Positions 33,700-46,384 are shown, counted from the first letter of the stretch. The stretch: 64,000 nucleotides of DNA from Hydra vulgaris (GCF_038396675.1 NC_088921.1:40910001-40974000); one strand, 5' to 3'. Notes: generated by a model from the letters alone, not told the origin. Numbers and translations are program-made.

Positions 33700-33802
33700 C
33701 AAATTAGTTATCGTTACTTATGGAAACAATTCTACGCTTTTATCAAAATGTAGTTATCGTTGCTTATGGAAACAATTCTACGCTTTTATCAAAATGTAGT
33801 TT
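33700..33802. repeat. Tandem duplication of about 50 bp
   Basis: TAGTTATCGTTRCTTATGGA followed by AACAATTCTACGCTTTTATC and AAAATG occurs twice with one difference. Confidence 0.9.
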
Positions 33803-33885
33803 AGCTACCATTTATATAAAAAGTATGACGCATGACTTTAATTTGAAATTTAAAATAAAAAAATTACACATATAACATGGAATAA

Positions 33886-34310
33886 CTATACAACAAAACA
33901 AGCTCAACTTATTTATTCGCCTGATGAACAATAAAATTACATTTGGTATTATTAAGTCGCAGCCGGAAAACAAAACAGCCCCACAACCTTTTTTAGATAG
34001 TATCAAGGGTTTGTGTAATAAACATGAACTAAATCTGGAGAAAATAATTCAAAGTAAAAAAAAAATAAAAATTATTGGCTTAAAAAATTTAGTTCCTGAA
34101 ACGGATCTTCAAACTCTAAAATGTGCAGTTGAATGCTGGAACTCAAAAGAACAATCTTCAAGGATATTCTTGAAAAAAATATTCCTAGATGATAATAATA
34201 AAATAATAATAATAATAATTCAAGGATTTTTATAATTATCATGTATAAAACTCTAATTTACCTTGTATACTTGTATAGTGGGTGTTTAATAAATATATAA
34301 ATAAAAAAAA
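33886..34310 (+). mobile_element. Strongly 5'-truncated copy of the 31694-32810 retrotransposon
   Basis: The frame reads KLNLFIRLMNNKITFGIIKS, continues through FLDSIKGLCNKHELNLEKII and LVPETDLQTLKCAVECWNSK, and becomes degenerate near its end. This matches the C-terminal 110 residues of the copy at 31694-32810. The 3' end TATAGTGGGTGTTTAATAAA and tail are the same. Confidence 0.85.
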
Positions 34311-34407
34311 TAAAAAACTATTATTATAGATTGAAATTTTTTAAACATTTGGCAACCCAATTATTACTTGGTTTTTGTTTGAATTTGTTTATTCATTTTA
34401 TCGAAAT

Positions 34408-34516
34408 AACTTCCTTGAGCGTGGAATTGCTCTCTTACATCTTTGAGCATAAAAACGAGCGTACATAACATCCTTGAGCGTAAAAATCAGCGTAAATAAC
34501 ATCCTTGAGCGTAAAT
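34408..34516. repeat. 31-bp tandem repeat, three imperfect copies
   Basis: The unit resembles CATCCTTGAGCGTAAAAATC followed by AGCGTAAATAA. Confidence 0.8.
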
Positions 34517-34699
34517 ACTCCTTTTGATTATTTAATATTACTTTGTAAGTCATTATTTGTACTCTTATATGCTGAACACACGGGCCGTTTATTTTCTTCC
34601 TTGTTTATAAATTTTTACTTGTTATCAACAAAAAAAAACATTAAAAAAAAAAAATCAAAATATATATATTTATGTATATGTTTAAAAACCTAAACTCCC

Positions 34700-35190
34700 C
34701 CTCCCCCGTTTATCCTTATCTAAAAAAACTATCATCTAAACTATAATGCAAATTAGCATACTATTTTAAAGCTAAGAGCGTATGTCTACCAACATATCAA
34801 CCATAGACATCATGTACTAAAGTTAATAGGGTAGGACTTTCTATTCTCTTCCCGTGTTCGAAGTCTCCCCGGTCTCTTCTGCACAAAAAAAATGTTTGAA
34901 ATATTTAATTTTTGTCTCAACAGTATATTGGCGTAGAGCCTTGGATGGTTAGCCTTCCATATTTTAAGGCGCGGCTAATTAGGCTGAGTGTTCAATTCTC
35001 TTATAGAGAACGAATTTTGGGATTTGAATGTTTTATTTGAGTTATTTTATATGTTTTAGCTGTTTTTATATTTTAGTTATATTTATTTAATATTTATATT
35101 TTCTAAAGTTTTATAGAATCAATGAGCATATAAACTGACTGATATGGCCGAATTTGCAGTGTAGTTACATACAAAATATAAGCTTGTCAA
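34700..35190. other. AT-rich stretch without recognisable content
   Basis: No supported coding frame, RNA or repeat was seen here. Confidence 0.5.
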
Positions 35191-35196
35191 GAACTT

Positions 35197-35394
35197 TTGT
35201 TTTGGCGCCAAAGCCATCAAGGGCCTAAATTAAAACGAGCCTTCCATATTTGGACCCCTAATGGAGGCAAAGACTTGGCTTATTACAAGTATCGGCCCTC
35301 TGGTGGCAGAAGCGGTGGCAGAAGCGGTGGCAGAAGAGGTGGTGGTAGAAGAAAATCTAAGATAATTGTTAACCACTATACATACACTTATTAA
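35197..35394 (+). CDS. Doubtful open frame with GGRSGGRSGGRR repeat
   Basis: The 65-codon frame reads FHIWTPNGGKDLAYYKYRPS followed by GGRSGGRSGGRRGGGRRKSK. The Gly-Arg run stems from a 12-bp DNA repeat (GGTGGCAGAAGC). An RGG-type tail would suit the last exon of an RNA-binding protein, but I find no upstream exon and no convincing acceptor, and the opposite strand is also open. It may be only a local repeat. Confidence 0.15.
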   Translation: MFWRQSHQGPKLKRAFHIWTPNGGKDLAYYKYRPSGGRSGGRSGGRRGGGRRKSKIIVNHYTYTY

Positions 35395-35943
35395 TACAAT
35401 TATGCAGATACATTTATAGGTGTTTCTACAAACACCTATTGGTAAGTGTATGTATAGTTTGTATGTGTATAGTTTTTTCAACTTTATTTTTTATATGATT
35501 GCATATTAAGTTTTTTTATACAGCTTTTGGTTTTTTTTTGTATATAAAGTTTGTGTTTTCTTATATAAAAAAATGTTTGTCTATCCCCCCCCCCCCTCCG
35601 CCACTTACCTGAGGTGGGGAGGGGGTTAGTTATTTTCTCTAGCCCCTATTTTACGGCCTTAGTATGTATTTGTTTTCATTAAAATGTTTCTTTCTTTGGA
35701 AACTAAATGATATGCAATTAGATATGAAAGTAAAAGATCTGATATTGATATTGGGTGGGATGAGACAACTATTACCACCCACAGCCAAAACCTAAGATAT
35801 TTCAATCATATTTCATGTTTAGGCAAAATATTTTAAAAAACTCAAATAATAATTCAAAATTTCAATATAAACTTAATTTTTTTTTTTAACAAGTTACAGA
35901 TTTTAAATTTATCATAGGACGTTGTAGACGCTTCTCTGAGGCC

Positions 35944-36023
35944 CCATATATTCTTATACCTCTTCTGTATATTCTTATTCTCCCATATAAGACTTTTCTT
36001 CTGATATCAAGTTGTATAAATTT
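35944..36023. repeat. Left copy of a 74-80 bp direct repeat
   Basis: It starts CCATATATTCTTATACCTCT and ends GATATCAAGTTGTATAAATT T. The right copy is at 37577-37650. The two abut exactly the outer ends of the GTTTGTTTATGCGA cluster at 36024-37576. Confidence 0.9.
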
Positions 36024-36792
36024 GTTTGTTTATGCGACACAATGGTCGCAAAAAGTGACCAACGGAGCCGCCCAGTTACGTAGACCTGGGAGATGTGAAA
36101 ATAAAAACAGATTGTAGGTGGTGTCATTGAATAAAAAATAAAAATCATAAGAAAATATAAAATATGTGGCAAGACTTTCGTGAAGTAGAAAAACGAAGAA
36201 TAAACGATAAGGGGTATGGGGAGGAACAACTAACGCTCTAGTCACTCTGAGTGTTGAACATATGCAACAAAGAACAAATATTTGATATACTGATTTTAGA
36301 GACTGTTGATGTCTACAGGTGTGATGGTGTAGTGCATTAGTATGTACCGTTTGGTCGTCTCGTCTGGTCTCGTTATGTTTTCGTTCACTTTCAAATCGGG
36401 TGAATAGAAAGCTAAACACACTCACTCTTTGCGCTTATGGGCTAGCACATCAGAGCCAGACGTAAGACCTACAAAATGGATTTCAATTGATCGAATGCAC
36501 ACATTAGTCACCGTAGGCCACAAGCCATCGCTCTTAGTCAAAAGAGCTACTGCCCCGTGCTGGTGTGGAATGATGTGCTATGGAGTGAGATTTTAGATCC
36601 GAGCACATAGTCAGCGAGCGCTGATCCGATGTGCATTGTGGAGCTTCCGAATAAACGTGTGCGTGAGTGTTAGCGTAGCCATTAGGTTATTGAGCGCCGT
36701 AACCACATCCAGCGGGATAGCCTAATGTCCGTATTGTCGTTGTAGTGTACATTGGAAGAAGTCGGGGCTCACCAGCCACAAAGAATAAATTT
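36024..36792. mobile_element. Partial GTTTGTTTATGCGA element plus unique GC-richer segment
   Basis: The first about 230 bp match the left arm of the elements at 9813 and 36793 (GTTTGTTTATGCGACACAAT, then AAAAAGTGACCAACGGAGCC). The rest, about 36260-36790, is a different, GC-richer sequence containing short phrases such as GAGCCAGACGTAAGACC and CAGCGAGCGCTGATCCG and is not open in any frame that resembles a protein. Confidence 0.65.
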
Positions 36793-37576
36793 GTTTGTTT
36801 ATGCGACACAATGGTTGCAAAAAGTGACCAACGGAGCCATCCAGTCACGTAGATCTGGGAGATGTGAAAATAGAAGTAGATTGTAGATGATGTCATTGGG
36901 TGAGAATCATAAATGAATGTAAAGACTATTTTGTAGGAGGAAGAAAATTTTAGGACTCAGGGATTAGGTGAACAATAACTCACGCTCTAGTCATACTAAA
37001 CAAATGATAAAACAATGGTCTATGAGTAAACAAGTCAATATCGATCCGCTGGTTCATTAAAGGCAACCGTGGCTAAAATTATCGCACCATATAAAAACAA
37101 TAAAATAAGTAGATAACAAAATATAAAGTAAAATGATAAAAAATATAAGAAAATATAAAAAGAAAAAATAGGCTAGTAAATGTGCTACTATATATGGTCT
37201 AAACTCTAGATAACCAACTGAAAACTGATAATCACCTGTGTGAGATAAAAGTATATAAATGTCGTTAATGTAACAAATTCATAATATAAAGCTCACAAAG
37301 CGCTATAATACGTGGGTGTAAGAGGTAAAGAAATGTTGGTGCCATGGTAACCAATCAGAATTAAGTAGTGGATAATGGTGATCCCCCTCCTCAGGAATGC
37401 ACTGCGATCACCAATGACGTTTCGGAGAGCCCGAGACCTGCACTAACGCCACTCGTCAGGGGCGTGTCCTTGCAACAGATCTCACCGCCTGCACTCTACG
37501 TCATGCTAGTCAATATTGCAATATAACAGGACTGCACTACAAAAGCCAAAATAAGCATAAAATCGCATAAACAAAC
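36793..37576. mobile_element. Single-arm GTTTGTTTATGCGA element, 784 bp
   Basis: It begins GTTTGTTTATGCGACACAAT and ends ATCGCATAAACAAAC, giving a short inverted repeat of about 14 bp. The interior matches most of 10365-11040 in reverse, so this looks like the unit form from which the foldback at 9813-11040 derives. It has no coding capacity. Confidence 0.8.
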
Positions 37577-37650
37577 CCATATATTCTTATACCTCTTCTA
37601 TATATTCTTATTCTCCCATATTTTCTTTTGATATCAAGTTGTATAAATTT
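37577..37650. repeat. Right copy of the 74-80 bp direct repeat
   Basis: It matches 35944-36023 with a small internal deletion and two or three substitutions. Confidence 0.9.
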
Positions 37651-38209
37651 GGATAAGAATTGACAAAGTCCTGACGTTTTAAGTTAAGAAAAACTCTAAA
37701 TTTCGTCATCGTTTCTTCGAGAAATCCATATATCAAAAGTGTGGTACGGAAAACGCTGTAAAATTTTGTAGAATTGTTCGATTTTAATAACTTTTAAAAC
37801 ACCTTTAAAATACCGTAACAAAGTTCTTCTCAATGATATATAAAAACCTAGTATTTGATCAATTTAAAAATTTCATGTCACGTATCTACATATATTCATT
37901 TTTGTACTTCTAAAGTTCGGTATAAAGTTATATAAATTAACAGTGGCTAAATGGATAAATAATCACCGAAGGTATTTTCAATTTTTGATAAATATATAAT
38001 TTAAATAACTTCTTTAAAAATAAATTAGTGTCGCGATGGAGGTTATATTAACATAATAATATTTAATGCTAATACGTATTAGCTATCATTGTTGTTTAAT
38101 AATTTTCATATTATTTTTATTTAATAACTATATTATTATTAATTGATAAATTGGATTGTTAATACTGTTGACGCGGCGGAGTCTACATTAATTTACTAAA
38201 ATTTTGCAT

Positions 38210-38639
38210 ACTAGTCTTCTCCATAAGCTTTCTTCTAACAGTGTATAAGGTAAAGGAAGGATTCAATCATCTTTAAGATTATTGAATTCTTCCTTAACAC
38301 AGTATTAAAGTTGTCCTCGATGGATAGCATTCCTCTTTATATCCTGATATTTCAGGAGTTCCTCAAGGTCCTATCCTTGCTCTATGCACTTTTTAATTTA
38401 CATAAATGATCTTCCAGATATTCTAAAGGCCACCTTAGATTACATCTAAGGTGGACTTTTTCGCTAATGATACTACCATTTATTCTTGTCTTGATAAGAA
38501 GCCAACACTCTCTGATTCCTTGAAAGGGGCATTTGAGCTTGAAAAGGATCTCACTTCTGCTACAGCATTGGGCTCTCGGTGGTTGGTAAAATTTAACTCA
38601 GATAAAACTCAATTTTTTTAAGCTAATTGTTATTTCAAT
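38210..38639 (+). pseudogene. Left half of a LINE relic split by the 8-kb element
   Basis: It contains broken reverse transcriptase text in the order of the LINE at 20160-22920: IINDLPDILKAT-like sequence near 38400, then SLDKKPTLSDSLKGAFELEK and ATALGSRWLVKFNSDKTQFF up to 38628. The sequence resumes at 46644 at the next codons (DLPIFMNGNV-like), which proves that 38640-46643 was inserted into a once continuous LINE. Confidence 0.85.
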
Positions 38640-39917
38640 CCAAGTGAAAAATAAAACCGCGTCCCACATGGGTTCCGCGTGGGTTCCGTGTGGGATTGAT
38701 GGGATTTACATGGGACGGATTTTCCCATGTGGTATCCGTATGGAAATGTGTCACCTTAAACCCACGTGGGAACCATATGGTATTTACACACATGGGAAAT
38801 CCCACGTGGGTTTCCCGTGGGATTTGCATGGGAATTAATTTGGAAGCTGGAAACTAAAAAAAAAAATAAAAATAAAAAACCAAAAAAAATTTTTAAATTG
38901 ACATTGCATTGCGTTACGTTTATATGGTGTGAAAATATTTTATATTAATATAGAGAATGGCAAGCAAGTATGTAAGAATCACGAATAATGTTTATCTTTC
39001 TTTATAGAAATAAGATTAAGATTTGTGCAAATAGACGTATTATTAGGATAATATAATAGTTATTTGAATATAGATCTTGAGTAAATTATTTGCAAACAAT
39101 TAACTGATGCAAGTTGAAATGTTGTCAAAAACCAATCTTGCATGCATGGGACACTGCAGTGTCCCACAAAGAAATGCAGGTTTGAAAGTCAAAGAATTCC
39201 CAATTTTCTTTATTAAAAAAAGAAAAAAATAGGATGGAGATGGGTTTCTGTAACTTTTTTTATGCTCCAAAACTTTTAACTTTAGATATAATAAGGTCCT
39301 TAAGACTTAAGGGACTTACGAACTACATTGAGGAACAAAAACAGGATATTTACAGAAACTTTTCAATTTTTAATCTAGAGTACCACAGTGTTATTGGGAA
39401 TAAAGCCTCTGGGCCCAGTTTTCAATGTAATATAATCTAAAGTAATGTTTAAATAAAATAATATGCTGTAAAATGCATATAGTTATACATATAACTCCTG
39501 ATAGTTAACTATATGTATAACTAGTTATACATATAATTTGTTATAAAAACTTATTTTTTAAGGTTATGCTTGAACAAATTAGTACCAATTAATTCAAATT
39601 CAAGATTTAGTTAAAGTTCAAGTTCTTATTTATTCATTGTTTTTGTTAATTTTATATTTATTGGTTCAAATTTATCAGTTAGTACTATTTTTTATAATGT
39701 TTATCATTGTTGAAAGTGATTTTATTAGTAACTTAATTTTATTTTCAACATATTTTGACAACACCCTTTATATTTTAAATGATGACAGCTTTACTTATCT
39801 ATTGATGTTAAAATTATTATGTTTCAATAACTCAGATTGAACCTTAACTGAATTATTGTAAGCTTTGTATGGGTTTGTTGTATATCAAATGGTGTTGTAA
39901 ATAAAGTAAAAATAATA

Positions 39918-40096
<179 letters not shown>

Positions 40097-41076
40097 AAAA
40101 CAATAAGATTAATACAAAATTTCACTTTAAAATGAATAACATTAACATTGTGATGATAATAGCATTAGGAAACTAGTATTTATGTATTATTATTATACTA
40201 TAAATAAATAGTTTTTTACTTCATTTTATAAAATAGAGACTGACAACTGATAATTAATGGAAATAAATACAAATTATAAAAATCATGTAAACTTCATTTA
40301 TTATTTCTAAATACTATATTAATGTTAGTCTACAAAGTTAAAATCAATTTAGAGCATTGTTATTAGTTCTTTTGCGATTCGCACTTCTACTTCTGTCTCT
40401 CAAATTAATAAAATAGGTGGTCAAAGCTTGCTCATTAGGTAGGTTCTCAGCATAACAATGCTTTTTTCTTACACTTTCTAAAGAGAAATATGGCAAATTG
40501 ATTACTTATTTTACCTAAATCATAGGGTCATCTATGCATAATGATGTCAGATGATGACCCGTTTATTGAACACCTTCACCCTTTATCAAACTCAGTCAAT
40601 TTTTTGCCATCTCCCATTGAAAATGATGTCAGTTTTTGTTATCATATTATGATGGTATATCTAAATTGTTAATATAATTTAAAAAAATGCATATACCATC
40701 AACTTTTTTCTGGTTCAATTATACATTTATTCTCAACAGTACTAAAAGTAAAAAAAACAAACATAAACTGTTCTTTCAGATAAGCAAGCTAATTTCTGAA
40801 TTTAAATTGTTTTTCCTATGATCCTCTACAGTTTTAAGCAACAAAAACAAGAAGTTTTTAGACCGCATTGTTGGTGTAAATACCTCTAAAACCTGCTCAT
40901 AGCTAGCATAAATTGTTTTACTTTTTTTTTAAATAAAATATTTTACTTTTTTTCAATTCAATTTTTTAATTGACATTATTTTGGTCTCAACATCCCCTCC
41001 CCATTGTCAATTATTGTTAAACTCACACTGCCCCTCTATCTACTGGCATCATTTATGGATGATCCCATAGCCTCAA

Positions 41077-41181
<105 letters not shown>

Positions 41182-41240
41182 AATTATGTTAGTGTATTTT
41201 ACAAATAGAGTGCTCAATGTTCTTAAAGAACAGAGTAATA

Positions 41241-41338
41241 ATAAATTAGTAAAAAACACTTATCTAACTTTTATCTTCACTTTTAACTTTTAACTTCAAG
41301 TCGAAGATAAAAGTTAGATAAGTGTTTTTTACTAATTT
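41241..41338. repeat. Near-perfect hairpin with short loop
   Basis: AAATTAGTAAAAAACACTTA through CTAACTTTTATCTTC pairs with GAAGATAAAAGTTAGATAAG through ACTAATTT. The loop is about 20 bases (ACTTTTAACTTTTAACTTCA-like). Confidence 0.95.
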
Positions 41339-41349
41339 ATATATATATA

Positions 41350-41421
<72 letters not shown>

Positions 41422-42269
41422 TATAAATATATTATTTTTACTTTATTTACAACACCATTTGATATTCAACAAAGCCTTACAAAGCTTACAATAATTCAGT
41501 TAAAATTCAATCTGAGTTATTGAAACGTAATAAATTTAACATCAACAGAAAAGTAAAGCTGTCATCATTTAAAATGTAAAGGGTGTTGTCAAAATATGTT
41601 GAAAGTAAAATTAAGTTACTAATAAAATCACGTTCAACAATGATAAATATTCTTACTGTAGTAAGATTTAGTACTAGTTAACAAATTTGATCAAATAAAT
41701 ATAAAATAGTGAAAAAACAATGAACAAATAAGAAATTGAACTAAATCTTGAATTTGAATTAATTGGTACTAATTTGTTCAAGCATAACCTTAAAAAATAA
41801 GTTTATATAATAAATTTTATGTATAACTAGTTATACATATATTAACTATCAGGAGTTATATGTATAACTGCATGCATTTTAAAGCATTTTATTTAATTTA
41901 TATGTTACTTTAGATCATAGTACTTTGAATACTGGACCCAGAGACTTTATTCCCAATTACACTGTGGTACTCTAGATTAAAAATTGAAAAGTTTCTGTTT
42001 TTGTTCCTCAATGTACTTCGTAAGTCCATTAAGTTTTATGAACCTTATTATATATAAAGTTAAAAGTTTTGGAACCTAAAAAAAGTTACAGAAACCTCCT
42101 TATCTCCCCCCTATTTTAATACTTTTTTTTAATAAAAAAAATTTGACTTAAACAAGCATTTCTTTGTGGGACACTGCAGTGTCCCATGCATGCATGCTTG
42201 GTTTTTGACAACATTTGAACTTGCATCAGTCAATTGTTTGCAGATAATATACTCAAGAACTATATTCAA

Positions 42270-42313
42270 ATATCATATGAACATGTTAGAGAATGTTCAT
42301 ATGATATTTGAGC
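42270..42313. repeat. Short perfect hairpin
   Basis: CAAATATCATATGAACATG and its near complement CATTCTCTAAC-loop-ATGTTCATATGATATTTG flank the foldback right arm. Confidence 0.85.
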
Positions 42314-42745
42314 ATCACAAATTTAATAATATTGTTGTGATATGTTATATAAATAATACCATAATAGATTATGATATGAAAATAAGATAGGATATGAAGG
42401 CAATGATCAAAGAATAAATTTACTTATAGAAATTTAGATGTTTGTTTATTAGTTTCAGAATATTATATTATGTGTGACCATGGCCTTCTATAATAACAGG
42501 CCTTGACATCGCGCAACAAAGTTGTTAAACTGAAGGCCAATTCCTAATACTGTGTTTACATTTTCATTTTTTAACATTAAACGAAAGTTTGTGTTCACGC
42601 TTTTTTAATAAATCTTTAAAATTTGATTGGTTTATAAATTAGATAGCGCAATCTCAAGACCATAGCGTTGTAAGGTTCAAGGTGTTACATTGTACATTAA
42701 TAGTATTGTCAAACTAACGATAAGTTTTTTTAAAAAGCCTTTAAA

Positions 42746-43057
42746 TTGCAAGTCAAACTATCTCAACTACAACAAAAATATCAATTTATACAACTACAGT
42801 ATCATTTACAACTACAACAAAAATATCAATACTCAACTACAACAAAAATATCAATTTATAAATTCCCGAAGAATCTAGAGGAGAGAAAAAGATGTAGTGA
42901 AGCTATCCCAAGAACTGGTTTTATTGTTACAGACTATACAGCAGTATGTCAACTTCATTGGCCAAATGAAGCACCTTTTGAAAGACCTTTTAGAAAAACT
43001 GTAACCTCAAGCGGTTTTCGAAGCATTTTACCAGATGAGTTAAATGATTTTCTATAA
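42746..43057 (+). pseudogene. THAP DNA-binding domain remnant of the P transposase
   Basis: The frame ends with a clear THAP second half: IYKFPKNLEERKRCSEAIPR, then TGFIVTDYTAVCQLHW, where C-x2-H is the second zinc-ligand pair, followed by the hydrophobic/proline region. The N-terminal half with the first cysteine pair is replaced by three copies of a 21-bp DNA repeat (CAACTACAACAAAAATATCAA) that encodes LQLQQKYQ-like text. A zinc-binding THAP fold is therefore unlikely. The next transposase part is in a different frame. Confidence 0.8.
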
Positions 43058-43375
43058 GAGGATGAACTTATATTTGACGATATTCAATCTTTGTTAAGTG
43101 ATAATAACGATGTTATTGTTTTCCAGCTTAATAAAAAAAGTGTACACATACAATAAAAAATTTACAAACTTGGTGTTCCATTATTTATTTTAGTAATTTT
43201 CAATGATTATTCATTTGTAGCTAACCATAATGGCTCAACTTGTAATATTTCATCTTTAGCTGTAAACAAATTAAAGTTAATAAAAACAAAATCAGCTTTA
43301 TTTGAAGCAGTTAGATTTTTAAAAAATAAATAAAGTTCGCTTCTGTCAAATATTCTATTCGAACACCTTAATGCT

Positions 43376-44652
43376 ATGAGAAAAGTTAATGTTAGTGAAG
43401 TTTTATATACTTCAGATATTATATGTAGAGCATATGAGTATTTTGCTATGCGACAAAGTTTATATGATTGTTTGTGTACTGACTACAAGTTGCCAAGTAT
43501 AAGGACATTAACACGATTGACTTCAAAAATAAGCTCAATGGAGGACCTAAGTTTCATAAATAGTATTTTTATGAATTTAAATCCATTGAAAAGAACTTCC
43601 ATACTACTAATTGATGAGGTCTATGTCAAAGCTTCATTACTTTACCAAAGAGGTGCTTTGTTTGGTCAAGACATAAACTACCCTGAAAAGTTAGCCAAAA
43701 CAATTTTATCATTTATGATTTAATGTCTTTTTGGAGGTCCAGAATTTATATGTAGAGCTCAACCTGTTGCAAATCTTTCCTCTGAATTTCGGTTTGCTCA
43801 ATGTCAACAAATTGTTGATACGATAAATAATATTGAAAATAGTAAGACACTGGTAATAATTACTGATGGTAACCCTGTAAATCAAAGATTTTTTGGAATG
43901 TTTAAAACAGTTGATTGTAAACCATGGTTAACAACATCAGGTATATGTTTATTGTATGATTATGTGCATCTCTTAAAATCTATACGAAACAATTGGTTGA
44001 CAGAAAAGACTGACGAACTTCAATTTTTGAACAATAAAGAACTGGCTTTGGCTAAGTGGAGTGATTTAGAAACTTTATATAAAACTGAGTGCAATAGTCT
44101 TTTTAAACTCTCTAAACTTACAGCTAAATCAGTTTATCCAAAACCAATAGAGAGACATTTTGTAAAGTTTTGTTTGTCTGTTTTTTGCAAAGAAACAGTA
44201 GCTGCATTAAGAACGCATCCAGAGATTGAAAATAAAGCATTTGAAGGTACTGCTGTATTTATTGAAAAAATAATTTTTTTTTTAATGTTGTTAATGTCAA
44301 AGCACCAGGTGCTTTGATATTAAATCTGTAATTGAAAAAAAGCGCCAGGTGCTTTGACGCTAAATCTGTAATTGAAAAAATTAATATTCAACATACTAAA
44401 TTGATATTACAATTTGACATTCCTGTTGATGGTATCGATGGTCATACTTGTGACATATGTTTTAAAGATATTTTTACTGATGAAAAAGAACTTCTGGATA
44501 ATATACATGATCTTGAAAGCTCAGTTAATAAATCTACATTAGTGGATATAGTTTACATAGCTGGCTATGTGCAAAAAAGCGAAATAAAAATTTATGATGA
44601 TTCTACCAATTATTATTATAAATATGGAAGTTATCTGTATAGCCTAAACTAA
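43376..44652 (+). pseudogene. P-type transposase catalytic region in three broken pieces
   Basis: The pieces at 43376-43723, 43898-44317 and 44332-44652 follow the order of P/THAP9-like transposases. The first has SILLIDEVYVKASLLYQRGA, then LFGQDINYPEKLAKTILSFM, in which the aspartate of IDEVYVK is the likely first catalytic residue. The second has CLLYDYVHLLKSIRNNWLTE, matching the conserved DxxHxxKxxRNNW block. A third has HTCDICFKDIF. The links between pieces contain stops (after FMI and near 43890), and a short duplicated AGGTGCTTTGA segment at 44303-44370 breaks the second and third. The gene cannot give a full-length protein. Confidence 0.88.
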
Positions 44653-45642
44653 GGCGGACCTGAAATTCCTTCTGATACTCTTGTCTAATGGTCAATATTT
44701 TGCTTTTTTTTCAAGGTGCTACTGACCCTTTATGCAGAACATTTTGTGTTACTCAGTTTCAGTTCATTGCTGCTAAATATAAATTTAAAATCACATAAAA
44801 ACAATGCAGAGTATATTCTAATATTCTGCTAAAGAATTACTCACTAATTACCACTCCCAAAATACTAAAGCTATCATAATTTATGTGAAAATTAGTTTTG
44901 TAATATTTACTTGTTATGTTTTTTATTTTCTCATTAGCCTATATGTCTCTCAATATGTTTGGATTTGTAAATATTTACCCTGTTGAGATATTTTTAGCAA
45001 AAAAAATTAAAAATACAGTTATCTTTCTAATATAAAGATATATGCTTTGTTATGGTTCTGCTTGTTATTGATACTATTTAATATTACATAAATATTTGTA
45101 ATGAAATTTGAAATACGAAAAATATGATTATCTTTTAACAATTTTTTGGTTTTCTTTTTATATTTCCGTCTTTACTAGAGATTATTATTAGAAAACATAG
45201 AACTGCCATTACACCCTACCTAAAATAAAAATAAATCAATATAAGTAAAAGTGAAAGTTTAATCGGCCTTCAGTTTTTATGGCATTTTGCGCGATGTCAA
45301 GGCCTGTTATTATAGAAGACCGTGTGTGTGACGAAAAAGTAAAGATACTTTTGCATCCAGTGGCTATTGCACCCAACGTCTACATCATTGAAAAAGTAGG
45401 TTTTTACATTTTTGTTTTTGTTTTTTTGTTTAACTACTTATCCTAATTGATCACTTTTTTTCAGGGTTCTCCTCATGGGTTCAAGCTCATTACGCATAAT
45501 ATGTGTTCAATTACCCATAATACTTTAGTCATTGAAAGTAAAAAATTAGGAAATAATTATTTGTGAAAAATTGTAGTCATTAATGACTTCAACCTGGCTA
45601 ATAATTAAAATTGCTCGACTAATAAGGTTCCTTATTAAATTT

Positions 45643-45848
<206 letters not shown>

Positions 45849-46384
45849 GATTAGTATTTATATATTTTTTTTTTTTTAGAAAATGTTTGAAGAAAGTTAG
45901 AAGATACTAAAAACCTTGGTATTATGCAAGCCGAAGCGATATAATTAATTCAATCGACAAAAAATGGCGTGTAAATCGCAAAAGAAAAAATAATATTTTT
46001 AATATTCATTTTAGATGTATTGATTAATAGCATTTATTTTAAAATAAATTCATTTTGCAACACGTTTTTTAATTTTATAAAATTTCGTCATAATAGTTTA
46101 AGGTAAATCCCACATAGGTTATAGGTGGAAAACATCACATGTAAAAGATCAAAAATGCTACACATTTTGAATACCAAATGGGATAAAGTAGCAAATACCA
46201 GATTAAGTTAAGCCTCTCTGAAAACTTCGATGATTAATTTTAAATTACTATTTAAGTAATTTTTAAATAAAAACAATTTTAAAAATTATAATAGAAGCAT
46301 TCGGACTTTCATTTGTCTAGTATTGACTACTTTTATACCATTTTGATTAAAATATGTGGTATTTAAGATCTATAACATGTAGTA

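Larger units (their letters stand above)
42479..45324 (+). mobile_element. P-superfamily DNA transposon, both ends and 8-bp target duplication intact, transposase broken
   Basis: The left end starts CATGGCCTTCTATAATAACA and the right end, on the other strand, CACGGTCTTCTATAATAACA; the inverted repeat goes on through GGCCTTGACATCGCGCAA and again, after a short gap, ACTGAAGGCC. The direct repeat TGTGTGAC flanks it exactly (42471-42478 and 45325-45332). CA...TG termini, an 8-bp duplication and a THAP plus P-type transposase are the hallmarks of the P superfamily. The coding part, about 42750-44670, is broken by stops and frameshifts. Confidence 0.92.

Noticed and set aside
39637-39840. Hydrophobic 67-residue frame resembling a membrane protein
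   Set aside because: It lies in an AT-rich foldback arm, and T-rich DNA naturally gives Phe/Leu/Ile runs. The other arm does not keep it open.
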